In this document: positions 44,340 through 56,552 of the stretch, piece after piece
Position numbering within the stretch: the first letter of the stretch is position 1
Layout of the letters: each line of letters begins with the position of its first letter
DNA from: Larix kaempferi
Lineage: Eukaryota; Streptophyta; Pinopsida; Pinales; Pinaceae
Direction: 5' to 3'
DNA length: 64,000 nucleotides
Assembly: GCA_027924585.1 (NCBI GenBank)
Contig: BSBM01000261.1
Span: 1,473,501-1,537,500 of the forward strand
Made by a program: the position numbers and the translations under genes
The notes under the pieces: generated by a model
Databases searched by the model: none
What the model was told of the DNA's origin: nothing
Seen by the model: the letters and a program-made list of their open reading frames with translations, nothing else

Positions 44340-45437
44340 ACTCCCTCTCCCTTAGAATAACACTGTCCTCGGTGTTCTCAAAACTGAACAAAAATGGGAA
44401 TGCCTCTTTCATGGCATCCTCTAGCTCCCATGTGGCCTCCTCTAGGCTAAGGTGGCTCCATTGCACCTTTACCTGCTCTATGGTCCGGTTCCAGAGCAAG
44501 GTAACCTTCCTGTCGAGGATGCATGTAGGCTCCACTTGGAACTCTCCCTCTGGTTCCACATGTATCACATGCTAATCAATGATATGATTAGGATCATATA
44601 CATATTTCTTAAGCAAAGATACATGGAAAACATTATGAGCTTTCATGTTAGAAGGCAATGCAATCCTATATGCAACTGGCCCTATCCTATCAAGGACTTC
44701 AAATGGCCCACAATATCTGGGTGCCAACTTGGCACAACTTCCCAACTTCATGGAACTCTTCCTTGGTTTCACTCTCAAGTAGACATGATCCCCAATATGA
44801 AATTCCTTATGCACTCTTTTTAAATCTACATAACTCTTCTGCCTGTCTTGTGTTGCCTTCAAATTCTGCCTGATCTTCACAATCTCTTTCTCCATCTCCT
44901 CAATCATTTCTGTCCCAAGCACTACTCTATCCATTGGGTTGTCCTAGCTTACTGGAGTTCTGCATTCTTTGCCATACAACAGTTCAAAAGGACTCATCTT
45001 CAATGATGCTTGATGTCCATTGTTGTAAGAAAATTCCACTAAGTGTAAGTAGCCTTCCCACTTGGATGTCTTGTCCATCACGTACATCCTTAACATATCT
45101 TCAAGGATCTGATTTACTCTCTCAGTCTAACCATCTATCTCAAGATGAGAGGTTGTACTAAACTTCAACTGAGTTCCCAACTCCTGGAATAATCCTTTCC
45201 AAAAATTGGATGTGAACTTTGTGTCATGATCTGAAACTATTGCCTTGGGCAATCCATGCAATCTGAATATCTCTCTCATGAAGATATTTGCAATGCCATT
45301 AGCCTTGTGGGTGGGCTTGACTGGAATGAAATGATCTACCTTTGATATCTTGTCCACCACTACCATGATTTAATCATGTCTCTTCACTGTCATTGGAAAC
45401 CCTATTATAAAATCCATAGAGATCACTTCCCACTTCC
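44340..45437 (-). pseudogene. Ty3-A2 integrase and chromodomain
   Basis: On the minus strand the integrase core reads VVVDKISKVDHFIPVK and GLPKAIVSDHDTKFTS, the second Asp; a stop splits the E region (DG*TERVNQ). From 44934 the C-terminal domain is in one frame (LYLRVKPRKSSMKL...PRYCGPFEVL, KAHNVFHVSLLKKY) and leads to a chromodomain (VEPEGEFQVEPTCIL, VQWSHLSLEEATWELED). This is the part deleted from Ty3-A, so the two copies complement each other for annotation. Confidence 0.92.
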
Positions 45438-45737
45438 AGTTCATCCCTAATTTCATTTATTAAGTCGAAGAGCCAAGGCAATTAATGCTCATCCCCTCTT
45501 ACAGGAAAGATCCCATGTGATTTAGCTATGCCACCCTAATATGCATATAGCTCACAGAATGTGGATGTTTAATGTTTCATTTACTCTGGGTGTTGGATCA
45601 ATGGTGAAAAAGGAGCTAGCTCCATACAGCAAGCACGAAATGTGGATGTTTAATGTTGCATTTATTCTAGGTATTGGATCAATGATGAAAAAGGAGCTAT
45701 CTCCATACAGCAAGCAGTTCAACCCTAACACCATCTA

Positions 45738-46350
45738 TTAGATTGCTCCTTTGTTTGTGTGTTCTTGCAGTGAAGAAACCATGGGAATAGAGCAATTGGC
45801 GGCATCAGGCATTGTGGTCGCAACTGGAGGGGTCGCTCCTCCACTACGGCTGGTGGTGCACTGGCAGAATGTATCACCTCGATCATGGACGCAATGTTCG
45901 AGCTTGCTCCATGCCCGTTGGATGCAGAGAATCAGCAATCAAGATAAGCTCAGGCATGACATTGCAGAAATAATGGGGATCTCACTCTCGTACTTTAATT
46001 AATTGGGGAAGCGGAAAGAGAAGAGGAAATCAAAACTAAAGGATATGTTCATATGTCAAAGACAACTGCCAAAGGCCCAGTAGTGACTATGAATGTTGGA
46101 ACTGCGACAGTAAAGGAAGAGAATCCTGCCATGTGGGCATCGAAGACGAACATGGTGCAACCAGAATCTACTCCCTCCAACAACGAAGCAGCACTGGAAT
46201 CTAAGAAACATGGTATGACGAAGAAGCAAAATGAAGACCTCGACACAATCTCAAAATGCAAGCATCTGCAGGCCACCACCACTGCCAAGGCTAGCCAATG
46301 ATCGATCCTCTGCAATTGTCCACTCTTGTGGGGCCAAAAATTTGGTGCTC
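45738..46350 (+). other. Extra block in copy B with exon-like features
   Basis: It begins with a pyrimidine-rich run and TTCTTGCAG/TGAAGAAACC, a good 3' splice-site pattern, and holds two ORFs of 83 and 82 codons in different frames. The first includes MGIEQLAASGIVVATGGVAP and HDIAEIMGISLSYFN, the second KEENPAMWASKTN. It is GC-richer than its surroundings. I do not recognise the protein. Copy A lacks it, with CACCATCT joined to TCATACCTG. It could be a host-gene fragment. Confidence 0.4.
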
Positions 46351-47265
46351 AGTCCTTCATACCTGATTCAACGACTACATGAAAGATTTTAAATGGTTGT
46401 CTTATGGTCTTTTCTTTATTTATATGAAGAATTCAAGTATGGTAGCAGAGTCCAGGCTAGATACAATGCTAGTTTTTGTAGTTGGTGAATTCGGCAATGT
46501 TAATTTTAAAGTTTATCATCCCAAAGGAATAGGCAGGATATGCATGTTTTTTTTAAAATGCAACAATGCATTGTAATTTGCAAAACTATGGTCTAGTGAT
46601 GTCAGCTTCTTTTTGTATTGCCGGAACCTATTCAGAATCTATCTAGTAAATTTTTGCACGACATAATATAATTGCTAATTTGCAAAAACACCAACAACAT
46701 TAGCAACACCGGTGAATTTTGCTAATACCATTGAGTCAAAAAAACAGTAAAGTGGAACCAACAAAACGTCTCTAAATCAAAAACATGGAAAATGTTGTTT
46801 GAACAATAGTGTATCCTAGATGCAGCATATGCATTGCAAACGCTGCCAATGCAAAACAAAGTACACAGAAAATTTCCATACAAGAAGTAGCATTTCTTAA
46901 CTTTGTGTGACAAAATATTACATAAACAGTTTGTGAAATCTACAACTATATTCTAAACACATCACATTTATTTTTAGAAAATCGCAAATAATCTAAAAAC
47001 AAGATAAGTTCAAGTAAACCTTAACGAAAATCCAAGCAATATTTTTAGATAAAACCCAGAACAAAACTCAAAGTAGCAAACAAAAAACAAAGTTAGAACA
47101 AACACATGTTGAAAAACAAAACGCAAAAGAAAAATGCATAGAACAAGAACCAAAACAAAATAGATGGTAGGAAAAAATTCAATTTTGGACTTAAGGAAAC
47201 CACGTCTTCATGATTGACATGAGCATATTGTCACTCTGTAAATAGAACATATTAATTTGATAAAT
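46351..47265. other. Unassigned stretch of copy B (matches 36990-37906)
   Basis: AT-rich sequence shared with copy A; no coding domain is visible on either strand. The small minus-strand ORFs here and in copy A are not conserved in length. Confidence 0.55.
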
Positions 47266-47269
47266 TTGA

Positions 47270-48010
47270 AACAAATGATGCTACCAATTTGTCAGAAGAT
47301 TGGGTCCATTGCTTATAAATTGGAACTTCCTCCTTCTTCCCGCATTCATCCAATATTTCATGTCTCTTGTCTAAGGAAATTTTTTGGCACCAACATCAGA
47401 GCACAAACTGTTTTACCAGAACTTGATAATGAAGGATCAATCATTTTGGAGTCGGAGGCCATCCTCAATAGGCGCACTCGACAACTTCTCTCTCAATACA
47501 TCACAAAGGTATTAATTCAGTAGCACGGAATGCAACCAGAGGATGCTACATGAGAACCACTCCTTCAGATTCAGCAACAATTTCCACATCTAAAGCTTTG
47601 AGGACAAAGCTTTTTCTAAGGGGGAGGGGATGTTAGGAACCCGTGTCAACCCTTCTCTTTACTTTGCTAGTATATTGTTGTTGGACACATATGCTTTGTA
47701 AGTAGTCCCGTGAGTATATTGTATTATCCCACATTGTTAGTATATTGTTTTTGGGTGCATATGCTTTGTAAGTCGTCCCGTGAGTATATTGTATTATCCC
47801 ACATTCATGGGGAGTAATAGTGTTTTAGCTTTGACTTAGTATATAAGTACGTGTTGAGGCCAATGAAGGAATCCACGAGTTATTTGTATTGATCTTGCTC
47901 AAAGGAGGTTTCCCCCTCGAAGTGGCCTGCAATCAATAAATCACTTATGTATTCTGTTATTTCTTATATATCGTGCATTTTCATCATTTAATTGTTGGAG
48001 GTTCCCCACG
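47270..48010 (+). mobile_element. Ty3-B family 3' fragment, copy B
   Basis: It reads KIGSIAYKLELPPSSRIHPI, RQLLSQYITKVLIQ, a stop, GMQPEDAT, a purine tract, and an LTR at 47631-48010 with the same 70-bp internal duplication as copy A (47666 and 47736). Confidence 0.9.
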
Positions 48011-48249
48011 CTTTCTTTGTAATTGCATTACATTGTCACATTGCATTGCCAAGAAGAAACGAAGAGATCATAGGCATTAGGTTCAAGCTATATTTTTCCC
48101 ATATTGGGTTTTCAGAGGGTATATTTGTGTTTTTATGTGGACGGTTTGTTATTTATTTGCCTATCATTTTAATTTTAGCTAGTTTCTATTTATTTTTGAA
48201 TTAACCAAGCAACATTAAATCTATAATCTAAACTATAACACTCAATAAT

Positions 48250-49122
48250 AAGATATAATATAGAGGAAATTTATTCTCTTCAAACCTAGAAAAGTGGATG
48301 AGACTTGTGTACAAGCACAATATCTAGAGAGTATGGGTAATACTAAAGGAAAACCAATTGACTCCAAGTAGAAAGGCCACCAAGATGCTTCCAAGGAGGG
48401 AAAGAAGAAGTGGAAAGGAAAGGATAAAAAGACAACAACCACTGCACATTAGTGCAAGGATAAAAAAAACCATTGCAACCATTATAATATCAATGGTCAC
48501 ACTGAATATAAGTCTTGAATTCCACATCCTAAGGTGAATCCAAAGAACCATAAGAAGGATTCGAAGAAGAAGAAAATGGTAGCTATAGATTCAAGAAACC
48601 AAGCAGAGAACATCTCAAAGGTAGATGAAAATTTTGTTTGCACTACAATAGAGAAGGAGGTGAATTTGAGTAGCCTCCATCCCACGGAATAGAAGGACGT
48701 GACTAAACTCTTTCATATTAATATCCACGCTAAAAATACCTAGGTGGATTCTATATTTGACTCTCGTTCACAAGCAAACCTCATTGTGGAATATCTAGTC
48801 AGCAAACTTATATTGTAATTTATTTCCCATCCTCACCTATATCCATTGGGATGGGTAAACAAGGACACAAAGCACAAGGTCACTAAGCAATGTAAGATAA
48901 AAATTTCAAGGGAAAACTATTGTTGAAATGGAGGTAGATATAGTACCACTTGATATGTGTGGTGTGGTGTTTAGAAGCCCCTACATGTACCTAAGGGATA
49001 CAATCTTCATGAGGAGAGAAAACCAAAAGCACCTTATCAAGGATGGTAAGTCATTTATCATTAATACACACAAAGTTAAGTCCAAGATCTCCCTAGTAAC
49101 TGATAACCAAGCTAAGAAATAG
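48250..49122 (+). pseudogene. Ty3-C gag end and protease, copy B
   Basis: It is nearly identical to copy A: a KKKWKGKDKK-type basic stretch, the knuckle near 48470, and the protease ORF EVDIVPLDMCGVVFRSPYMY to DNQAKK at 48928-49122. Same frame breaks as copy A except for a few private changes. Confidence 0.82.
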
Positions 49123-49322
49123 ATTAGTTCCAATAGGATTTTTTTATTGATTTTCTTAAGGAAGGATCAACCAAGACGTGAATCAATAAAAGTAAAGGCA
49201 TCCCTAGAGGGATGTTCTAAAGAGAAGAAACAACAATTGGAGGTGCTTTTGTAGGCGTACAAAGAAGTGTTATGGGATCCTAAATGGTTACCACATAAGA
49301 GGGGAGAGGAGCATGAGATATA

Positions 49323-51079
49323 GTTGTCTCTTGAATATTTATTGTCAAATATTGGGTTGTACAAATAGTCCATCCTATAAGCAAATGAAGTGAATAAATA
49401 GTTGCAACAATTGCTAGATTAGGGAGTAATTCGACCAAGCACCTTGTCTTGTGACTCACCTATCATCATAGTCCTGAAGAAGGATGGGACTTGGATAATG
49501 TGTATCGACTATAGATATTTGAAAAAGACCACCCTCAAGAATCAATACCATTTTCTCTAGATCAATGACTTTCTATATCAGTTGCAATATGCCAAGTACT
49601 TCACCAAGTTGGATCTAAAATCGTGATACCACCAAGTACGAGTTAAAGAAGAAGACACATGTAATATTTCCTTCAAGACAAGTCAAGGTCTATATGAATG
49701 GTTGGTAATGTCTTTCGGTTTATGTAATGCACCAACTAAATTTATGTGTTGATGAATGATGTATTACATCCCTTTCTAGATTCATTTGTAATAGTATACT
49801 CAAATGACATATTGGTTTATATATCTACCTAGGAAGAGCATATCTCACATCTCATGCAAGTGTAGACCCTAAAAAAAATCATAAACTACCATAAAATCCA
49901 AGAAATGTGAGTTTTCCAGACAATTATTGGTGTATCTGAGGTACACGATTGGTCGAGGGATACTCAAGAGAGATCCTACAAATATGAATGCCATCATCGT
50001 CCAACTACTCCTAATGATGTCATATAATTTAGGATCTTTGTTGGGGCAGCATAATACCTATGAAATTTTATACAATCCTTGTCAATTGTGGTCAAACCAC
50101 TTCATGACATATAGCCAACGACAACAATTTCTAGTGGGAAAAGAAATAGTAGAAATATTTTTACGAGCTTAAACAAAAGATCAATGAAGCGCCACTTCTC
50201 ATATTTCCTAGCTTACAAAATCCTTTCTAAGTGGAGACAGATGAAAATGGGTATCTTATGGGAGCAGTCTTGATGCAGGGAGTTGTTAAGAAGTGGAACC
50301 ACAATATAATGGGAAAGGAGGTCTATCATCCACACTAATCACCAGCCATTGCAGTACTTGTAGGTCCATTGTAAGCTTAAGTAAACTAGACACTACAAGT
50401 GGGTGTAGATTTTATAGAAATTTCATCTAATTATCAAGTATAAGAAGGATAGCACTAATAAGTTGGAAAACATGCTCTTAAGGCCACCCACATCCAAGAT
50501 TACAATTTTGGGAACTCTTATTCACATGTATCCTTTCACCCATGATGCATACAAAGAGGCATACACATAAGATAAGGACAATAAAATGGTTTCTTAGTAG
50601 CTATAGGGCCAAATTAGTGTAGAAGAAGGTGATAGTAAGGCTCATTGTAATCTTCATGATGGGATGCAATACAAGCTAGACAAGCTCTGTGTTACTAAAG
50701 GTAACATATTGCAACTTGTCATAGATACTCACACCTACAAAGTTACAAGGCATTTTGGTGTTGGGAAGATAGTTTCCAACTTACAATGGTATATGTATTC
50801 ACCTAAAATGTAGGAAGATGGCTCAGTTTACTATAGAATGCATACTTTGTTGTGAAATCAAGCCCGGTAATATAAATAAAGGTCTATACCATCCTTTGCA
50901 TTTACCTACTAGACAATGGGAGAGCATCTCCATATATTTCATGGGTGTTTTTCCAAGAACCAAGAAGGGACGTGACTATCTATTTGTAATAGTTGATGGG
51001 GTTAGAAATATGTGCATTATAATGCCTTGTAAAAAACCCATCAAGGAACAAGATGCATCAAACATGTTCTTTGAAAAGG
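49323..51079 (+). pseudogene. Ty3-C RT, RNase H and integrase 5' half, copy B
   Basis: It has the same motif order as copy A, again with YSND in place of YxDD near 49790, so that mutation predates the duplication. The integrase reads CILCCEIKPGN, WESISIYFMGVFPRTKKGRD and IIMPCKKPIKEQDASNMFFE, and at 51079 it is cut by the Ty3-D LTR. Confidence 0.88.
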
Positions 51080-51453
51080 TGTAATGTACTTAAACCCAAA
51101 CCTTTAAAGAAAAAATAGAAAAACACAAGAGAAAATAGATCAACCCTAAAAAAATATCTTGTATTCAAAATAGAGAGCTATGTTCACTTGCCTCTTCCAA
51201 GGGAAACCTCCAAGAGAAAATCTCCAATAACAATTATTGAAAAAATATTACATATATTACTACTCTATATATAATTATTTAACATCCAAATCCCTAACTA
51301 CTTGTGGTCTCACTATTAATGAAGGTCGACCATCTAGGGGTATTTGTTCAATAAATAGGGCCTTATACATTCAATCACTACCCATTAACTCTCTAATGGT
51401 TCTAATGGCCTTGTACATTGATAAAGTATGGGGGTTAGGGTAGGACCCTAACA
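51080..51453 (-). repeat. 3' LTR of Ty3-D
   Basis: It pairs with 61600-61980 over its length (TGTTCACTTGCCTCTTC, TTGTACATTGATAAAGTA). A GTTGAGGACAATGCTTC stretch on the minus strand precedes it, the usual C-terminal and purine-tract region. Confidence 0.92.
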
Positions 51454-51479
51454 TTCAAAAGAAGCATTGTCCTCAACTT

Positions 51480-52860
51480 AGGTCAGAGATGGGGAAACCA
51501 CTGCAAAATGGTTGATAGTTCCCAAGGAGCATCTTCTGGTGAGGTATCCTTACACTAAATTAAAACTTCATAGATAGTGAGTTGATGTAGATTATTCCCT
51601 CTAGTGCCCAAAATTTCTTTTGGTTGGAGCCAAATGTTGCCTTCTTCATCTAGTTCTAGTAATGTAGTTTGAACTTAACAATTTTGAACCACAACCTTAT
51701 TCAAAAAAGAGTTTTTCTTATATGGTTGGAGGTAAAGGAATACCTAGTCTCGTTCTACAGATGAACACTCTGAGTGATGTTGGTCTAGATGTTTATTCAT
51801 GTGATTTTGAGCCATTTCCAAAACTTACTTAAGTGTGCAAAGAATGACATCATGATTATGAAGCAGACTATATACCATGTGTACTTTGGATGTACCCGGT
51901 AGATAAGAAACAATTGAAGGTGGTTGTTGTCCATAGACAACTTAATATGATGTCATGTGTGTAGCCTCATGGTAAGTGATATTATACAACCATTATGCTG
52001 AAGGTAACCACTATGCACATTGGTGTTTCTTTTTAGATGCAAAAAAATGAAAATATGTCTCAAGACACTTGTTAACAACTTCTATCTAGTCATCTATTTG
52101 GGGATGATAAGATGTGCTCATTTGCAACTAGGTACCCTATAGTTTAAAAGTAGTTCTTGCAAAAATTTGTTGGTGAATATGGGACCATGATATGAGACAA
52201 TGGAGGTAGGCATTCCATGGAGTTTAAAAATATAGTCAATGAAATTTGGGCAATCATTGTAGGGTTAAATGGGTGCCAGAGATTTAAAAAGTGAGCACAT
52301 TTAGAAAGTCGATCAACTACCACCATGATGATTGATTTGTTACTAGCTTTCAAAAGACCAACAATAAAATCCATGAAAATATTTGTCCAAATAGTGGATG
52401 GTATTGGAAATGGTTGTAATACCCCAGGAATCTTCATTGTCTCACCCTTGTTCCTTTGGAAAGTAATAATGTCATTTTTCATGCCTTCCCTAAAGAAGGA
52501 CCACATCATACATGCATGTTTTTTATGAAATCATGAATGACTTGCAAGAGGAGATGAATTCAATTCTATTAATATATGTTGTTTAAAAGTGGATTTAGGT
52601 ACCAGAAAAAGGAGACCTTTATACCGCAATGTATCTTGTTACCAAGTGAAACCTTGGAGAGGGTGGGATCCTCCTGAATTTGCTTGATGAGCTAAGATGC
52701 AACAACATTGGTTAGACATTCTTGTCGTGATTCTTCTAAACATTTAGGTATTGAATAGGATAAGGCAAAGATAAATCCCTCTTCCTCATGTTTCCTTGAC
52801 AATGCATCTCCCATGACATTGTCTTTCCCCTTTTCCTAGATGAGCTCGTAATCATATCCA
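51480..52860 (-). pseudogene. Ty3-D integrase
   Basis: On the minus strand the ORF 52509-52144 reads FQRNKGETMKIPGVLQPFPI, then PSTIWTNIFMDFIVGLLKAS (first Asp) and VVVDRLSKCAHFL. Integrase text continues with broken frames toward 51480, where YPDD-like C-terminal pieces are hard to follow. The RNase H end (EKGKDNVMGDALSRK) lies at about 52830-52790. Confidence 0.8.
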
Positions 52861-54480
52861 AGCATATTGGTGGCCCATTTATATATATCTTGGGATAAAA
52901 ACCTTTGTTTCAAAAAATACTTCAGGATATGGTGATCCATCTTGATCTAGAAGCGCTTCCCTCTGAGATATAGTCGCCATATATCAATTGCATCTAGGAT
53001 GGCCATCATTTCTTTATCATAGGTAGAAGTGCCCAAATTTCTATCACATAATTGCTTACTAGTGAATGAAAAGGGTCTTCATATTGCATTAAAACTACAC
53101 CCAAACCTTTTTCGGAAGCATCACATTCGAATACAAAATTCTTAGTAAACTTGGGCATGGCTAAGACCAGGGTGGTGCATATGGATTTCATTAAAACTAA
53201 GCATTTTTGTCCTGTCACTTTGTTCCATGCAAAGGTATTTTTCTTAAGTAAGGTTTTCAAAGGAATTGCAATTTTATCACAGTTCTTCACAAACTTCCTA
53301 TAGTATCTAGTAAGACCTAAAATCCCAAACAAGTTCTTCAAGATTTTAGCCATGGCCATTCTTACATTGCTATAATCTACTTGGGTTCCACTCTCACCCA
53401 ATGTTTTCCATCAATGTGACCCAAGTATTCAACCTCAAAGAAACAAAAGCACATTTGGAGTGTTTAATGGACAATTGATGGTCTTGAAGGAGTCGGAAGG
53501 ATTTATCAATATGTTGTACATGTGCATCCCAAGTTTTACTATAAATCAGATGTCATCAAAGAAAACCAGCACAAAATCACAAAGATATGGCCATAAAATG
53601 TTATTCATGAGGCTCTAAAATGTTGAGGGGGCATTACAAAATCCAAAGGGAATTACCAAAAACTCATAATGGTCTTCATGTGTATGGAAATTTTTCTTCG
53701 GTATATCGGCCTCTTTCATCCTAATTTGTTGGTATCCAGAATGACAGTCGAGTTTGGTGAAAATTTTGGAACCATGGAGCTCATCCAAAATATCATCAAT
53801 GAATAGGATGGGAAATTTTTCTCTAATTAGAACACATGCACCATGCATTCTTTCTTTAATACCATGACATTCGGAATAAATATGGATTATTGTTGGGACA
53901 AATGACTCCCACATCCAATAGCTCTTAAATAATCTTTTCAATTTCATTATTCTGTGCAAATGGGTGCCTATATGGGTATACAATTGGTGGTTGACCCTTT
54001 GGTGTCTCAAATACATGTTGATGTTTTTTCAAAACCTTTTGCAAGTTAGGATGGATTTCTGGTGTGGTGTTATCTAGATCATATATGGCATGGAAGTGAG
54101 CAATAACTCTCGAGTGGCCTTTCTTCTATCATTTTTTCATCCAATGAGAACTTATTATTTTATGGGAGCCTACCTAAATCCCTTTGAGGGTGTGAGTATT
54201 AAAGTCATGGGTAAAACTCAAGTATAAATATTCCTTGAAGTCCATGGTGACTGCCCCTAATGTGTGCATCAACTCAACCCCTAAATATATATCACAAACA
54301 CCATATCTATGGCCAACATACTAGTTTTGATATAATAGTCACCCAATTGGAGTCTTGTATTTTCATGGTGCCCCCCACATTTTATCATCCCACCATTCAT
54401 AATTTTAAATTCGGTATTAGGTGGACATAAAAATGGATTTATTAAACCACTCATCAATGAATAAAATTGTGGGTCTTTCC
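52860..54480 (-). pseudogene. Ty3-D reverse transcriptase and RNase H
   Basis: The minus-strand ORF 54016-53615 reads [20 protein letters not shown], then [20 protein letters not shown] (first catalytic Asp) and [15 protein letters not shown]. Next comes LVFFDDI with the DD pair kept, then a stop. ORF 53401-53006 carries LGLTRYYRKFV, TFAWNKVTGQKCLVLMKS and FVFECDASEKGLGVVLMQ, the thumb and RNase H start. Frame shifts lie near 53610 and 53410. Confidence 0.88.
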
Positions 54481-55794
54481 ACTATCAACCAAGACTATCG
54501 TTTTGTAGTGCTTATAACTCAGAAGTTTCAAGGTTTGCAGGGATGAAATGCGAGATAAAGAATGAAGAGATATGAGTGGTTCTTCTTGATGAAATTTGGG
54601 CTCTACTTATTCTTGAATCGGAGTAATTTGATCAGCATCCTAGAACTTAGGGGTATCTTCCATAATGATGTCTTTAGAATGGTTAGGATTGGTCACATCA
54701 ATTTGAAATAATTTATGTTTTTTACATTAATCAGAAGGAGCATACTTTTCATCACAATTATAGTAGAGTCTATGTCTTTGTCATTTTGTCATTCTGTCAT
54801 TTTTGTTAGAGACAAAATGTGTAATTTCAAGGGAGGAGAAGGGATTATGATTAAAGAATTGACATGTGTAGGGTGTGAGTGGGGAATGAAAGAGGATTTT
54901 CTAGTTTGTACATTAATCATTGTCTCTACTTCTAGATCCCTCTAAGATTCCTCCAAGTGGGTAGCAGGATGTTGTTTTCTGACCTATGCTCCAATATCCT
55001 CCTTGATGCCACTAATGAAACATTCTTTATAGAAAGAATCTTTTAACTTATCCTTACAAATGGCTAATTGCTCAAAGGTTCAGATAAATTTTGTGACTAA
55101 GTTTGTTTGGTGTAACTTGGTAAGCCACCCCAAATATTGAGTATCTCACTTGTAATGGGAATGGATAGCTTTAACAAATAGACTCCAGGTGATGTGGCTC
55201 CCATAGGATTTTTTATGCCACCCCCACTACTTTCATTGTTTCGTATCTAGATACAATACCCCAACCTTAATTTCCATCATCATCAGTAATGTCATGGAAT
55301 ATGAAGTAATGTTCCATCTAGGTGACCCATCCTAACAAGTTAGAAACATCAACCTTGTTCAATTCCACTTTAGGGAAATGATGGTATGTGTTATTATCCA
55401 TGGAGGGTGGTTTATGGTTGTGAAGACCTATGAGGGGTTTTTTGGTGGCTAGATAGTCCCAAGTGAGAAGTGTCTTCCTGTTGTGGCTCATTATGTTTCC
55501 CATACCAGGGATCTTTGTTTGTATGCCATGCTCTGTCAAAGATGGAAACTTCTCATTCAACTTTTTATCCAAGTTGTCTAGAGTCTGTTGATTTTTCTTA
55601 TCCAACTTTTGAGCCAATGTCTAGTCAAATCTAGCTAACCTATGATCCAATTTATGATCTAATGTTTGTTGAATGTTCTAAATATTTCCACTAATATTTT
55701 TGTATTGATCTTCCAGGTTTTCCAACCTACTAGTAGTAGAGATCATCATATTGTCTAGGGCGTTGGTATGAGGTGGTTTATAGGGATTCACCAT
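54250..55794 (-). pseudogene. Ty3-D gag and protease
   Basis: Gag probably starts at 55794 (MVNPYKPPHTNAL) and has a coiled-coil-like QKLDKKNQQTLDNLDKKLNE stretch near 55600, then LGWVT (55318). Weak protease text follows (VDSGKTHNFI near 54485, then AVTMDFKEYLY near 54250). Many stops separate the pieces. Confidence 0.75.
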
Positions 55795-55986
55795 GGATGG
55801 GATCCACTCGATCTTAAGGACAAGGGAGTGTTTGGTGTTATATCTCTCTAATATACATGTGGGTTTGAACAGTAGTACTCAACCCAGTATCTCACAGCAC
55901 TAACAAACGAGGCTCAACCATGCCCTTAAGTGTACTACTCAACTACCCAGGTACTAGACATTGATCTCCCTGAGTGTTTTTCTTGT

Positions 55987-56552
55987 TGTTGATGTAGCAA
56001 TGTGAGGTATACTCACTAGCCAAGCCGACCTACAAAATAAATAAACAATAAAATGTAATTTTTTATATTTACAAAAGAGACAAGTTGACCCTACATAAAT
56101 CATTGGGTAAAACAGCCCCAAACAATGGCCATTTTGCCCCAAAAAATGGGCAGTCTGCCCCAAACAATGGGTAACACTACCTAGTAAAATGAAAAGTCGT
56201 CCCAGTAAAGAAGTCAAGTCGGCCCAGTTGGGAAATTACCCAAAAGTAATGTCTAAATAGAGGAGTCTCCCTCCTCATTTGTCACTCACCTCAAGCAAAT
56301 TCGCTCAAGCAAGGAAGTTCGACTTTTTTGGCTACAGAAGACATTTGTGGAGTTGTTTCTTTGGAAGCTATTCTTCTTATGATTTTTATCTTTATTGTAC
56401 TAAATATTTGAGTAAGAAAGGATTGCTGGGTTTTTTCCCAAGATAAACTCTTGTGTCTCTATTGTTTTTGTGCATATTTATTCTTTCAGTGACCCTATAT
56501 TGTTTATAATTGAAAGAGATGAAAATTATACTGTTATAATTAAAATCTAACA
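55987..56552 (+). repeat. 5' LTR of Cop-3
   Basis: It pairs with 60309-60825 and is longer because of extra copies of a CCCCAAACAATGG phrase (three close repeats near 56113-56170 against fewer on the right). A PBS-like TGGTTTTGGAGC follows at 56553-56564. Confidence 0.93.
56253..56260 (+). promoter_or_regulatory. TATA-like box in the Cop-3 LTR
   Basis: CTAAATAG before AGGAGTCTCCCTCC, the U3/R region by position. The right LTR has ATAAATAG here. Confidence 0.5.

Larger units (their letters stand above)
41659..45437 (-). mobile_element. Ty3-A2: 5'-truncated Ty3-A relative
   Basis: It consists of a complete 3' LTR (41659-44339), polypurine tract and the integrase-chromodomain end on the minus strand. 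The rest (5' LTR, gag, protease, RT and RNase H) is absent; the truncated end at about 45437 is fused to copy B of the duplication. The fused edge falls at ACTTCCCACTTCCA/GTTCATCC, where Ty3-A continues with GAAGTGGGAAGTGATC. Confidence 0.93.
45437..51022 (+). repeat. Large direct duplication, copy B
   Basis: This is the counterpart of 36772-41658, with an extra block of about 620 bp (45738-46350) and a short internal repeat near 45565-45710 (two copies of AATGTGGATGTTTAATGTT...). It continues without interruption past the point where Ty3-A2 entered copy A (CATTATAATGCCTTGT), so it represents the empty site. Confidence 0.9.
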
